A DNA stretch of 64,000 nt, from NCBI RefSeq assembly GCF_900167005.1, contig NZ_FUXW01000001.1, positions 310,001-374,000 on the forward strand, written 5' to 3'. The number at the start of each line of letters is the position of its first letter. The stretch's first letter is position 1. Shown here one piece after another: positions 8,050-15,553 of this stretch. Under the pieces are notes generated by a model that was not told the origin of the DNA, made no database searches, and worked only from the letters and a program-made list of their open reading frames with translations. Source of the stretch: Butyricicoccus pullicaecorum DSM 23266 (lineage in GTDB: Bacteria > Bacillota > Clostridia > Oscillospirales > Butyricicoccaceae). The translations under genes and the position numbers were made by a program.

Positions 8050-8718
8050 TTATTCGAGTGTCCAGTCGATGGGAGCGATGCCGTGTGCCATCAGGAATTC
8101 ATTACACTGGGAGAAATGGCGGGAGCCAAAGAAGCCTTGATGTGCGGATAGGGGAGACGGGTGGACGGTCTCCAAAATCAGGTGATTGGGATTAGTAATA
8201 AGTGCTTTTTTGCTGCGAGCGTTACTGCCCCAAAGCAAAAATACGATGGGTTGTTCGTGGTCGTTAAGCTTTTGAATAATCGCGTCGGTGAATTTGGTCC
8301 AGCCGATTTTGCTATGGCTATTTGCCTGACCGCGGCGCACGGTGAGGGTGGTGTTGAGCATCAGCACGCCTTCTTTTGCCCACGGAATCAGGCAGCCGGA
8401 GTGCGGAGCGGGCAGTCCCATATCGCTTTGCAGTTCTTTAAAGATGTTTTGCAGGCTGGGTGGGGGAGCGACACCTGGACGCACTGAGAAGCATAAGCCA
8501 TGCGCCTGACCGGGGCCGTGATAGGGGTCCTGACCGAGCAGAACGGCCTTGACATCGGAATACGAGGTGTACCGCAGGGCGTTGAAGATATCCTGCATGG
8601 GCGGGTAGATTTCGTGGGACGCATATTCCTGTTTGAGCGTTTCGCGAATCTGTGCATAGTAGTCCGATTGGAACTCGTCTTTCAGGATTTCATCCCATTC
8701 ATTGCCGATTTGTACCAT
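8050..8718 (-). CDS. ung: Uracil-DNA glycosylase, family 1
   Basis: Removes uracil from DNA as the first step of base-excision repair. 222 residues, standard length. Visible: water-activating motif GQDPYHG (Asp64), 'LCFSVRPGVAPPPSLQNIF', uracil-recognition 'LLWGSNA' and the DNA-minor-groove loop HPSPLSA (His186). Start at 8718 preceded by AGGAGG. It is a single gene transcribed toward element A. Confidence 0.97.
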   Translation of the reverse strand: MVQIGNEWDEILKDEFQSDYYAQIRETLKQEYASHEIYPPMQDIFNALRYTSYSDVKAVLLGQDPYHGPGQAHGLCFSVRPGVAPPPSLQNIFKELQSDMGLPAPHSGCLIPWAKEGVLMLNTTLTVRRGQANSHSKIGWTKFTDAIIQKLNDHEQPIVFLLWGSNARSKKALITNPNHLILETVHPSPLSAHQGFFGSRHFSQCNEFLMAHGIAPIDWTLE

Positions 8719-8797
8719 ATTTTATGTGCCTCCTGTGATGGAAAAGGACGTTTTTCATGTTTACTGATATCATATCATAAATCGCGCCGGTTGCCTA

Positions 8798-8854
8798 TTG
8801 ACTTTGTAGCATAAAACTGTTATACTTTGACTGTACTAAGATGAATAGTACAGT
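8798..8854 (+). promoter_or_regulatory. Promoter and operator of the GntR-ABC operon
   Basis: TTGACT (8798-8803), 17-bp spacer, TATACT (8821-8826). Immediately downstream is a perfect 9-bp dyad ACTGTACTA-N7-TAGTACAGT (8830-8854), overlapping the expected transcript start. The position fits repression by the GntR/YtrA-type protein encoded first in the operon (inference). Confidence 0.8.
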
Positions 8855-8884
8855 TAATACACAACAGAAGAAAGGAGGCGCGCA

Positions 8885-9253
8885 ATGCTGGGGATCAATT
8901 ATCGAGACGGACGACCGATCTATGAGCAGGTCGTGGATGAGATCGAGCAGATGGTAGTGCACGGCGTTTTGGAAGTCGACAGTCAACTGCCGTCGGTGCG
9001 CCAAATGGCGGCCGAGCTATCGATCAACCCGAATACCATTCAGCGAGCATATAGTGAGCTGGAAAATCGAGGTGTGATCTATTCGGTTAAAGGCAAGGGA
9101 AACTTTGTTTCGCCAAACGCAGGCGCTCTGCGTGAGCGTCGCGTATCCGAACTCAAACAGCAACTGACCGAACTGGCATGTACAGCGCGTGAGTTGGGCA
9201 TTTCAAACGCACAGCTTGTGCAATGGCTGACAGGGGAGGGGGAAGACAAGTGA
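8885..9253 (+). CDS. GntR-family transcriptional regulator, YtrA subfamily
   Basis: 122 residues: a GntR winged helix (about 10-75, 'RPIYEQVVDEIEQMVV', 'LPSVRQMAAELSINPNTIQR', 'GVIYSVKGKGNFVS') followed by only about 45 residues, the short C-terminal dimerisation tail typical of YtrA. Such regulators sit at the head of ABC-transporter operons and repress them. AAAGGAGG precedes the start. The stop overlaps the GTG start of the ATPase gene (GTGA). The dyad upstream is its probable own operator. Confidence 0.92.
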   Translation: MLGINYRDGRPIYEQVVDEIEQMVVHGVLEVDSQLPSVRQMAAELSINPNTIQRAYSELENRGVIYSVKGKGNFVSPNAGALRERRVSELKQQLTELACTARELGISNAQLVQWLTGEGEDK

Positions 9254-10149
9254 TTCGTACAGAAAAAGCAACCAAGCAATTTGGCACGCTGCTGGCCGTC
9301 GACCATGTAGACACCGAAATCCATGAGGGATCGGTTTTTGGTCTGATCGGTTCGAACGGCGCGGGCAAATCGACGTTCCTGCGTATGCTGGCCGGTATCC
9401 TCGCACCTGATGAGGGCATCGTACGCATCGACGAGCAGGAAGTATATGAAAATGAGGAGATCAAGAAGCGCTGCTTTTACATCTCTGATGAACAGTTTTT
9501 CTTTCCGAACAGTACACCGGATGATATGAAAAACTATTATAAGACCTTTTATCCGAACTTTGACGAGGCACGTTACCGCATGCTGATGGATGGTTTCGGA
9601 CTGGACGGAAACCGTAAGATTCGGACGTTTTCCAAGGGCATGAAGAAGCAGGTTTCGGTCATTTGCGGCCTGAGTGCATGTACCGATTATCTGTTCTGTG
9701 ATGAGACTTTCGACGGACTCGACCCGGTTGCACGACAGACCATCAAGGGACTGTTTGCGGGCGATGTTGCCGACCGCGGACTGACGCCGGTCATCGCATC
9801 GCACAACCTGCGTGAGCTCGAGGACATCTGCGATCATGTCGGCCTGCTGCACCGCGGCGGTATCCTGTTCTCGCGTGACCTGGATGATATGAAGCTGGGA
9901 CTGCACAAGGTACAGCTCATCCTGCGCCAGCCGCCCGAGGGCGACCCGTTTGCGGGTATCGAGGTGCTCAAGCGCGAACAGCGCGGTTCGCTCTATACCA
10001 TCACCGCCCGCGGTACCCGCGAGCAGCTGGAAGAGCGCATGACTGTGCTTCAGCCTGCATTCTATGAGATGCTCCCGCTGACGCTCGAAGAAATCTTTAT
10101 CAGCGAAACGGAGGTGGCAGGTTATGACCTCAAAAAACTTCTCCTTTAA
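9250..10149 (+). CDS. ABC transporter ATP-binding protein
   Basis: 299 residues from the GTG at 9250, which overlaps the regulator stop and has GGGGAGGGGG upstream. Walker A GSNGAGKS (34-41), signature FSKGMKKQ (about 128), Walker B 'YLFCDETFDGLDP' (about 150) and an H-loop 'IASHN'. The degenerate signature (SKGMK instead of LSGGQ) is typical of the YtrB/bacitracin-resistance-like and ABC-2 export class. It works with the downstream permease; substrate unknown, with envelope stress or antibiotic response likely from the YtrA context. Confidence 0.93.
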   Translation: MIRTEKATKQFGTLLAVDHVDTEIHEGSVFGLIGSNGAGKSTFLRMLAGILAPDEGIVRIDEQEVYENEEIKKRCFYISDEQFFFPNSTPDDMKNYYKTFYPNFDEARYRMLMDGFGLDGNRKIRTFSKGMKKQVSVICGLSACTDYLFCDETFDGLDPVARQTIKGLFAGDVADRGLTPVIASHNLRELEDICDHVGLLHRGGILFSRDLDDMKLGLHKVQLILRQPPEGDPFAGIEVLKREQRGSLYTITARGTREQLEERMTVLQPAFYEMLPLTLEEIFISETEVAGYDLKKLLL

Positions 10150-12319
10150 GTCCTTGGTGCGGCACAACATGACAAGCCGCATGTGGGCGATTGCACTGAG
10201 CGTGCTGGGCTGTCTGGCCGGTCTGCTGCTGCCGATCTTTGCCATCCAACAGAATTACCGGGTGCAGCTCGAGCTTGCAGCCGAACCGGATTATGTGTTC
10301 ACGGCTGCAGATGTGCTGAAAAATACACAGAACAATATTGCACAGGTCATCTCGTTTGACAGTCCGTTTATCAAGCTTGTGCTGATCGTGCTGGCGACCC
10401 TGTGCGGTGTTGCGATGTTCCGCTACCTGCATGATCGCCGTCAGGTGGATTTCTACCACGCACTGCCGATCAGCCGCGGTAAGCTGTTCGCGGTCAATTA
10501 TATCAGCGGTGTTCTGCTGGTACTGCCGTTTTATTTGATCGTGCTGGTCATTGGACTGATTTTTGTCAGTGCAATGGGCCTGGGCGGCCAGATTACAGGA
10601 GCGCTGCTGGCACAGAGCATTCTGGGCAACATTGCGTATTTCCTGCTCAATTACACGGTTGCAGTCCTGTGCACGGTGCTGACCGGTAACACCATCATCA
10701 CCGTCCTGCTGGGCATTTGGGCACAGCTGGGTATTCCGGTGCTGATGGTTATGGTACAGTGCTATCAGGCAATGTTCTATGAGACCTTTAGCTCTGCCGT
10801 TCCGCTGATGCAGACCCTTGTCCTGTACGGCAGCCCGATGTGCAATTATCTCGCAACCATGCAGCATTCGCATACGATGAGCGTTCCGCTGTTTACCAGC
10901 ACGGCGATGGATACCGCAGGCGGCATGGCCATTCTGCTTTACCCGGTCGTTCTGACCATCGTGCTGGGTGTACTGAGCTACTTCTTGTTTGTGCGCCGCA
11001 AGAGTGAAAACACAGGCATGGCGGTTTCGTTCCGACGTGTCAAGGCGCCGATCAAGTGGTTCATGTGCATCTTCTCAGGCTTTGCGTTCAGCCTGATCTT
11101 TACAGCGATCTTTACCGGTTCGTCTGGTGGTATGTGGTTTGGTCTGGTCTTTGGTGTGGTTCTGTGTCACATGGTTGTTGAGATCATTTATGACTTTGAC
11201 TTTAAGGCACTCCTGCACCACTGGAAGCAGATGATTGTACTGGCGATCTTGGCTGTTGTTGTGGTAGCCGGCATCAAGAACGATGTCTTTGGTTATGACA
11301 GCTATATTCCGGATGTAGATGATATTGCATCGGCATCGATTGAAAGTCCGTACTATAACATTGACTGGAATTATAATTATCAGGACGATATAAAGAATCA
11401 GCTGACTGATGCCGAGAGCATCGAGAAGATTCATCAGCTTGCTGAGCTGTCGGTTGCAAACAATGGCGACCTTGAAGTCGAAGGCAGCAGTCACACGTAT
11501 ACGATTTACTATACACTGAAGAACGGCAACCGTGTATCGCGCCGCTATTCTGAAGTTCCGCAGAAGGTCATCGAGAATCAGATGGTCGATCTGGTGACTA
11601 GTGAGCAGTATCTCAAGCAGTATTCTACGCTTCAGACGCTTCAAATTACTGAGACGAATGAGGAAGGTGTGACGCGTCTGGAAGTGAGAAACAGTGCAGC
11701 ACCCGAAGGTACGCTGCCGCAGGCGACGCTGATCTCGCGCAATGAGATTCAGGAAGTCATTGACCAGCTGCGCGCCGATCAGATCGCGAATGCGGAAGCG
11801 CACCTGAAAGAATTCCCGGTTATGCAGCTGACGATTGAAAACGAATGGGCGGAAAGACCGGAAGACAACCGCGGAGCCCTGTATAGTGCAGACCTGATGG
11901 TTTACGCAGCAGATACCGATACCTTGACGCTGATCAAGCGTTTGACAGGAGTAGAGCCGGTAGAGCTCACGCATGAAAATGTGAATTCGGTTGAAATTAC
12001 CCAATACGATGAGCAGGAATATTACGACTACATGAATCAGTACGGCGAGTATGGACAGGATCGCTTCATAGAAGCGCACACCATCACGGTGACCGATCCG
12101 GCTACGATTGATGCGCTTTTGGAATCTGCAATTACTGGAACCATGAGCTCCAGAAGCGGATTCCTGGCACAGACCGCGTCGTATGAGAATAGTCTTGCGA
12201 TCTCGGCTATGATTGAGAATCATCAGGGAAATGAGACTTGGGCAACCAAGGAGAGTCTGTTCTATCCGGAAGGTAAAATGCCGACCGAGCTGATCAACCA
12301 GCTGTTTAACGCACAGTAA
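10124..12319 (+). CDS. ABC-2 type permease with large extracytoplasmic C-terminal domain
   Basis: 731 residues. About eight hydrophobic segments between residues 18 and 390 (for example 'LSVLGCLAGLLLPIFA', 'LVLIVLATLCGVAMF', 'LLVLPFYLIVLVIGLIF') form the membrane part; residues from about 395 to 731 are soluble, rich in Asp/Glu/Tyr, and probably outside the cell. It resembles the long permeases in YtrA-type operons of Clostridia. The ATG at 10124 follows GGAGGT and overlaps the ATPase gene by 26 bases, so translation is coupled. Transported substrate unknown. Confidence 0.85.
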   Translation: MTSKNFSFKSLVRHNMTSRMWAIALSVLGCLAGLLLPIFAIQQNYRVQLELAAEPDYVFTAADVLKNTQNNIAQVISFDSPFIKLVLIVLATLCGVAMFRYLHDRRQVDFYHALPISRGKLFAVNYISGVLLVLPFYLIVLVIGLIFVSAMGLGGQITGALLAQSILGNIAYFLLNYTVAVLCTVLTGNTIITVLLGIWAQLGIPVLMVMVQCYQAMFYETFSSAVPLMQTLVLYGSPMCNYLATMQHSHTMSVPLFTSTAMDTAGGMAILLYPVVLTIVLGVLSYFLFVRRKSENTGMAVSFRRVKAPIKWFMCIFSGFAFSLIFTAIFTGSSGGMWFGLVFGVVLCHMVVEIIYDFDFKALLHHWKQMIVLAILAVVVVAGIKNDVFGYDSYIPDVDDIASASIESPYYNIDWNYNYQDDIKNQLTDAESIEKIHQLAELSVANNGDLEVEGSSHTYTIYYTLKNGNRVSRRYSEVPQKVIENQMVDLVTSEQYLKQYSTLQTLQITETNEEGVTRLEVRNSAAPEGTLPQATLISRNEIQEVIDQLRADQIANAEAHLKEFPVMQLTIENEWAERPEDNRGALYSADLMVYAADTDTLTLIKRLTGVEPVELTHENVNSVEITQYDEQEYYDYMNQYGEYGQDRFIEAHTITVTDPATIDALLESAITGTMSSRSGFLAQTASYENSLAISAMIENHQGNETWATKESLFYPEGKMPTELINQLFNAQ

Positions 12320-12343
12320 TGTTTGGAAAGTAGGGGATGTGAG

Positions 12344-12883
12344 ATGAGACGCAGAACTAATACAGCGGCAGGCGTGATCTTGCTGGCAGTGTACTGGTAT
12401 TTTGTGATTCAGCTCACCGGCGGCACGCCTACGAATTTTATCATCATTCGAGATTTTGCACGTACAATCAATCTGTCACTGATTCCGTTCCATGATATCG
12501 CGGAGGTTCTGACCACGAATGATGTGGTGGGAAGTGTGATCCAGATTGTTGGCAATCTTGTAATGTTTGTACCGCTGGGCGTTCTGGTTCCCCTGTTTTG
12601 GAGTGGATGGCGCAGCCCAAGCCGAACCATCGGTTTGGGGCTGTGTATGTCCCTGTTCATTGAAATCAACCAGCTGTTTACCTATCGGGCAACCTCTGTG
12701 GATGACCTGATATTGAACACGCTGGGCGCGGCGGTTGGATGGCTGTGTTTTCTGCTTGTAGCAAGATTGTTTGGAGTTGATACCCGAGCGGGAAAACGGC
12801 TGGAAAAACTGCCGATCGTGATTTTGTTTGCTGTCTGGATGTGCTGCATTGCACTGGAGTTACCAACATTTCTAGCTTACTAA
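12344..12883 (+). CDS. VanZ-family membrane protein
   Basis: 179 residues from the ATG at 12344 (AGGGG upstream; an in-frame TTG seven codons earlier lacks a ribosome site). Four or five membrane helices and the VanZ hallmarks: 'LIPFHDI', 'GNLVMFVPLGVLVPL', 'FIEINQLFTYRATSVDDLILNTLGAAVG'. VanZ-like proteins are linked to glycopeptide/lipoglycopeptide tolerance and envelope biology. Located 24 bases after the permease in the same operon. Confidence 0.92.
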   Translation: MRRRTNTAAGVILLAVYWYFVIQLTGGTPTNFIIIRDFARTINLSLIPFHDIAEVLTTNDVVGSVIQIVGNLVMFVPLGVLVPLFWSGWRSPSRTIGLGLCMSLFIEINQLFTYRATSVDDLILNTLGAAVGWLCFLLVARLFGVDTRAGKRLEKLPIVILFAVWMCCIALELPTFLAY

Positions 12884-12896
12884 AGGAGGTTTTACC

Positions 12897-12998
12897 GTGA
12901 TTCGTCTTGCTGTTTTTATGGTACCGTCTATTCAGGTGGTATTGATTGCGGGAGCCTGTTTGATGGGGCTGGAGGCATGGCTATTCCTCGAACGATGA
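12897..12998 (+). CDS. 33-residue hydrophobic small protein at operon end
   Basis: A GTG start at 12897 lies 7 bases after a full AAAGGAGG site that begins at the VanZ stop codon. The 33 codons give one hydrophobic stretch ('LAVFMVPSIQVVLIAGACLM') followed by 'GLEAWLFLER', i.e. a single-pass membrane peptide. The operon terminator follows 20 bases after the stop. Strong ribosome site, tight spacing and composition argue that it is real. Function unknown; perhaps a small subunit or regulator of the transporter (inference). Confidence 0.65.
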   Translation: MIRLAVFMVPSIQVVLIAGACLMGLEAWLFLER

Positions 12999-13018
12999 CG
13001 CATATCTGGTAATAGCAC

Positions 13019-13055
13019 ACAGACGCAGGAGAAAGACTCCTGCGTCTGTTTTTTG
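13019..13055 (+). terminator. Terminator of the GntR-ABC-VanZ operon
   Basis: ACAGACGCAGGAG pairs with CTCCTGCGTCTGT around AAAGA, followed by a run of T. Confidence 0.9.
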
Positions 13056-13126
13056 TTATAGGGGAATGATGAAAGACGTAGTGGTGCAAGGTGAGGGGAA
13101 GAGGGGAGCGGTGTGGATGAAGTGAC

Positions 13127-13480
13127 GGGAGGTGGTGTGTTTGCTTCCCTATGGCAAAGTCGTGACTGGTGACAGGCGGCGGTGTGAGGTGAGGCTTAGG
13201 GGATTACCAAAGAAGAACGGCAGTATAGGTGAGGTGCCGGGAGGTGGTGTGTTTGCTTTCCTATGGCAAAGTCGTGACTGGTGACAGGCGGCGGTGTGAG
13301 GTGAGGCTTAGGGGATTACCAAAGAAGAACGGCAGTATAGGTGAGGTGCCGGTCGGTGGTGGATTCGCTTTCCTGCGGGAAGGTCGTGGCCGGTGACAGG
13401 CGGCGGTGTGAGGTGAGGCTTAGGGGATTACCAAAGAAGAACGGTAGTATAGGTGAGATGTCGGGAGGTGGTGGATTCGC
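13127..13480. repeat. 112-bp tandem repeat, three full units and the start of a fourth
   Basis: Units begin at 13127, 13239, 13351 and 13463 (exact 112-bp steps). The shared core includes GTGACAGGCGGCGGTGTGAG and GCTTAGGGGATTACCAAAGA. Units open with sequence like the last bases of the neighbouring tRNA-Tyr genes (GGGAGGTGGTGGATTCG, best in the fourth). Units 1 and 2 share a diverged start (GTGTTTGC), units 3 and 4 a start with a TTTCC-TGCG-GGAA hairpin. The ~600-base gap 12999-13596 holds only the operon terminator, this array and the foldback next to it; I see no gene. Confidence 0.85.
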
Positions 13481-13555
13481 TTTCCTGCGGGAAAGCCACG
13501 CCGGTTACAAAGCGCCACCGGCGCTTTGTCAAGAGCCGGCTTTCGAATCCACCAC
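13468..13555. repeat. Foldback structure bounded by inverted tRNA-Tyr-end sequence
   Basis: GTGGTGGATTCG (13468-13479) and CGAATCCACCAC (13544-13555) are perfect 12-bp inverted repeats and equal the T-arm/acceptor end of the adjacent tRNA-Tyr. Inside are GCTTTCC-TGCG-GGAAAGC (13479-13496), GCCGG/CCGGC (13500-13504 / 13536-13540) and a 10-bp stem ACAAAGCGCC-ACC-GGCGCTTTGT (13507-13529). Together they make a nested three-way-junction-like fold. Confidence 0.75.
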
Positions 13556-13560
13556 AAGCA

Positions 13561-13596
13561 AAAAGAAACAGATACCGAATGGTATCTGTTTCTTTT
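13561..13596 (-). terminator. Terminator of the tRNA operon
   Basis: A 16-bp perfect stem AAAAGAAACAGATACC with complement around GAAT, T-rich on the minus strand, immediately after the last tRNA's CCA end. Confidence 0.85.
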
Positions 13597-13681
13597 TGGT
13601 GGGAGGTGGTGGATTCGAACCACCGAAGTCATAGACGACAGATTTACAGTCTGTTCCCTTTGGCCACTCGGGAAACCTCCC
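13597..13681 (-). tRNA. tRNA-Tyr (GTA), distal copy
   Basis: 85 bases including encoded CCA. Minus strand: acceptor GGGAGGT...ACCTCCCACCA, anticodon stem ACAGA/TCTGT with loop CTGTAAA (anticodon GTA), long variable arm as expected for bacterial tRNA-Tyr, T-arm GGTTCGAATCC. Last gene of the Thr-Tyr-Tyr operon. Confidence 0.95.
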
Positions 13682-13732
13682 ATATCAAGTTGTCCTGTCC
13701 GGCTGGACAGTGCTGGGGAATTTGAGAGAAGA

Positions 13733-13756
13733 AAAGATACTCAGCAGAGTATCTTT
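13733..13756 (-). terminator. Hairpin between the two tRNA-Tyr genes
   Basis: AAAGATACTC-AGCA-GAGTATCTTT, perfect 10 bp, with a pyrimidine-rich tail on the minus strand; an attenuator/terminator or processing hairpin. A second small stem CTGTCC-GGCT-GGACAG sits at 13695-13710. Confidence 0.55.
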
Positions 13757-13764
13757 ATATAAAA

Positions 13765-13849
13765 TGGTGGGAGGTGGTGGATTCGAACCACCGAAGTCAT
13801 AGACGACAGATTTACAGTCTGTTCCCTTTGGCCACTCGGGAAACCTCCC
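13765..13849 (-). tRNA. tRNA-Tyr (GTA), proximal copy
   Basis: Identical in sequence to the copy at 13597-13681, 85 bases with encoded CCA, anticodon GTA. The duplicate and the flanking tRNA-end repeats suggest local duplication. Confidence 0.95.
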
Positions 13850-13872
13850 ATATGCAGTTGCGCTTCGAGATT

Positions 13873-13948
13873 TGGAGCTGGTAGACGGACTTGAACCCCC
13901 GACCTGCTGATTACAAATCAGCTGCTCTACCAACTGAGCTATACCAGC
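13873..13948 (-). tRNA. tRNA-Thr (TGT)
   Basis: 76 bases with encoded CCA. Acceptor GCTGGTA/TACCAGC, D-arm AGCTCAGTTGGTAGAGC, anticodon stem GCTGA/TCAGC with loop TTTGTAA (anticodon TGT), T-arm GGGGGTTCAAGTCC. First gene of the operon. Confidence 0.95.
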
Positions 13949-13960
13949 GTTTTCTCGGTC

Positions 13961-14029
13961 CACTCGGTTCGGTGAGCTGCTCACCTCAGCGACGTAAACT
14001 ATAATACCATGAAAACCGAGTGGTGTCAA
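13961..14029 (-). promoter_or_regulatory. tRNA operon promoter with flanking inverted repeat
   Basis: Minus-strand TTGACA (14024-14029), 17-bp spacer, TATTAT (14001-14006). A perfect 10-bp inverted repeat CCACTCGGTT (13961-13970) / AACCGAGTGG (14014-14023) spans the -10 and initiation region, with a small GGTGAG/CTCACC hairpin inside. Confidence 0.8.
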
Positions 14030-14065
14030 CGATTTTTTTAGAATTTGGACAAAAAACTTTACAGC

Positions 14066-14782
14066 TTACTTGCTGCGCTTTTCTGCGCTGGTTTTCGCTG
14101 CATCCTGCGGCGTGATGCGGTCTGCAACGGCCTGCAGCAGGGTCAGCATGGACGAGGACAGGTTGGGGAATGCGCGGGCAAGATCGGAGGGCTGAAGCGA
14201 GGGCAGACGAATCTCCTCGCGGGTCAGGCCGAAACCGCCTTCACCCTTCGCCGCGGCGCGGATACGCAGCTCGGACAGGCTCATGTGCGCATTGCACAGG
14301 CCGTCAAAGTGCTCGCTTGCCGTGCGGAAGGCTTCCTCAACGCCGCCGGGATCGGCTGCGTACAGGTAGCGGAATACCTTATAGATCGCCATAGACAGAT
14401 AGTTATACATCTCGTTCGACAGCTGTTCTGAACCGGTCTTTTCTGCGACCTCGAACAGCATAGCAACCGAATTGACAACCAGACGGCGGCTTTGCTGGAT
14501 GGCGTTCTCGGGATCGCCCGACTCATCGGAAGCCGCATCATGCATGCGGGCAGCCGGAACCGAGGAACCGTCACGCGCCATCGATCGACCAAGCAGATAG
14601 TCGCAGGAAACGCCGTAGTAATCGGCTGCGCGCACGACAAAGCTGAGACCAGGCTCACGCAGCCCGTTCTCATAATGGCTCAGCAGTGCCTGAGAGACAC
14701 CAAGGTCACTTGCGGCCGTGCGCTGACTTATTTTCTTTTCGCGGCGCAGCAGCGCAAGGGTTCTCGCAAAATCACTTGCCAT
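14066..14782 (-). CDS. XRE-family transcriptional regulator
   Basis: 238 residues from the ATG at 14782 (GGAG upstream; a TTG three codons earlier is less likely). Residues about 8-65 form an HTH_3 domain ('LALLRREKKISQRTAASDLG', 'SQALLSHYENGLREPG', 'YYGVSCDYLLGRS'). The rest is predicted helical with no domain I recognise and a basic tail. Its own promoter is visible. It may sense an unknown ligand through the helical part. Target genes unknown; neighbours are folT and the tRNA operon, with no evident link. Confidence 0.85.
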   Translation of the reverse strand: MASDFARTLALLRREKKISQRTAASDLGVSQALLSHYENGLREPGLSFVVRAADYYGVSCDYLLGRSMARDGSSVPAARMHDAASDESGDPENAIQQSRRLVVNSVAMLFEVAEKTGSEQLSNEMYNYLSMAIYKVFRYLYAADPGGVEEAFRTASEHFDGLCNAHMSLSELRIRAAAKGEGGFGLTREEIRLPSLQPSDLARAFPNLSSSMLTLLQAVADRITPQDAAKTSAEKRSK

Positions 14783-14813
14783 TTTCGTCAAACTCCGTCA
14801 TAAAAGTATATAT

Positions 14814-14842
14814 ATTATACTCACATTATTACTATTTGTAAA
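14814..14842 (-). promoter_or_regulatory. Promoter of the XRE regulator
   Basis: Minus-strand TTTACA (14837-14842), 17-bp spacer, TATAAT (14814-14819). Confidence 0.7.
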
Positions 14843-14876
14843 GTAGGTAACGGGTAAAAAGTCAAAAAAGAGGTCG

Positions 14877-14912
14877 AAAAATCCCCCGATTGTCTCTTTC
14901 GGGGGATTTAAA
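14877..14912 (-). terminator. Terminator of folT
   Basis: AAATCCCCCGA pairs with TCGGGGGATTT across a short loop, A/T-flanked on both sides, a few bases after the folT stop. Confidence 0.85.
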
Positions 14913-14915
14913 GGT

Positions 14916-15488
14916 TTAGGAACTGACAGAGCCGGAAAATACTCTGCGGAATTGCCGAAGCACAATATTTGCTACAACCCACAAGATCAGTACCTCTAAG
15001 GGTAGTAGGATGAGGTTTTTAAATAGTCTGCCGGGGAGCAATACCCAGAAGCCTTTTTGGTACAGAAGAGCGCTCCAAAGGGTGTTGAGAAACAGGTTGC
15101 AGACGATGTTGACCGACAGTTTTGCGACGATGCAGCGGGGGATGGATGGGCGTCCCTTATACAGCCACAGACCGTAGAGCAGGCCGCCGACGATGGCGGT
15201 GATGGTGTAGCCGGGGAAGTAACCGGCGTTGTTGTTGGGGCTGAGCAGAAAGCCGAGCACGTCGGTCGAGAAGCCGGTCATCATGCCGACGGTCGGGCCG
15301 TAGAGCATGGCAACCGAGGCGTTGCACACAAAGCCGACCGAGACACGCAGCTCAGGGGTCAGATAGATTTTCAGACCCAACAGGTCCATCGTAAGGTTGA
15401 GTGCGATGAGCATGGCCGTGATGACCAGTGCGCGAGGGGACTTGAGTTCGTCCAGGGAGCGGCGAAACACATTTTTTTGTTTTTCCAT
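14916..15488 (-). CDS. folT: Folate ECF transporter S component
   Basis: 190-residue integral membrane protein with about six helices. Its N-terminal segment ('TAMLIALNLTMDLLGLKIYL'), 'VSVGFVCNASVAMLYGP', 'GFSTDVLGFLL', and 'PGYTITAIVGGLLYGLWLY' match FolT, the folate-binding S subunit that works with the shared EcfA/A'/T energising module (not in this window). The assignment is strengthened by the THF riboswitch directly upstream. GGAGGTG ribosome site 6 bases before the ATG, which the leader can sequester. Confidence 0.92.
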   Translation of the reverse strand: MEKQKNVFRRSLDELKSPRALVITAMLIALNLTMDLLGLKIYLTPELRVSVGFVCNASVAMLYGPTVGMMTGFSTDVLGFLLSPNNNAGYFPGYTITAIVGGLLYGLWLYKGRPSIPRCIVAKLSVNIVCNLFLNTLWSALLYQKGFWVLLPGRLFKNLILLPLEVLILWVVANIVLRQFRRVFSGSVSS

Positions 15489-15493
15489 AAAAA

Positions 15494-15545
15494 TACACCT
15501 CCAGAAAATTCGAGTGCACGCATTTCAAGAGGTGTAACCGCTCTT
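15494..15545 (-). promoter_or_regulatory. Expression platform of the THF riboswitch (ribosome-site sequestration)
   Basis: On the minus strand the anti-Shine-Dalgarno TACACCTC (15529-15536 in plus coordinates) is fully complementary to the ribosome site GAGGTGTA (15494-15501). The anti-SD also lies in an alternative hairpin AAGAG...CTCTT (15527-15531 / 15541-15545). Two mutually exclusive folds would gate translation of folT. Confidence 0.7.
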
Positions 15546-15553
15546 AAATTGTG

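Noticed and set aside
13127-13480. CRISPR-like array
   Set aside because: Repeats are 112 bp directly in tandem with no unique spacers and no cas genes nearby.
13341-13762. Overlapping small frames across the tandem repeats and tRNA-Tyr genes
   Set aside because: They read through tRNA genes and 112-bp repeats, have no ribosome sites, and encode no recognisable protein.
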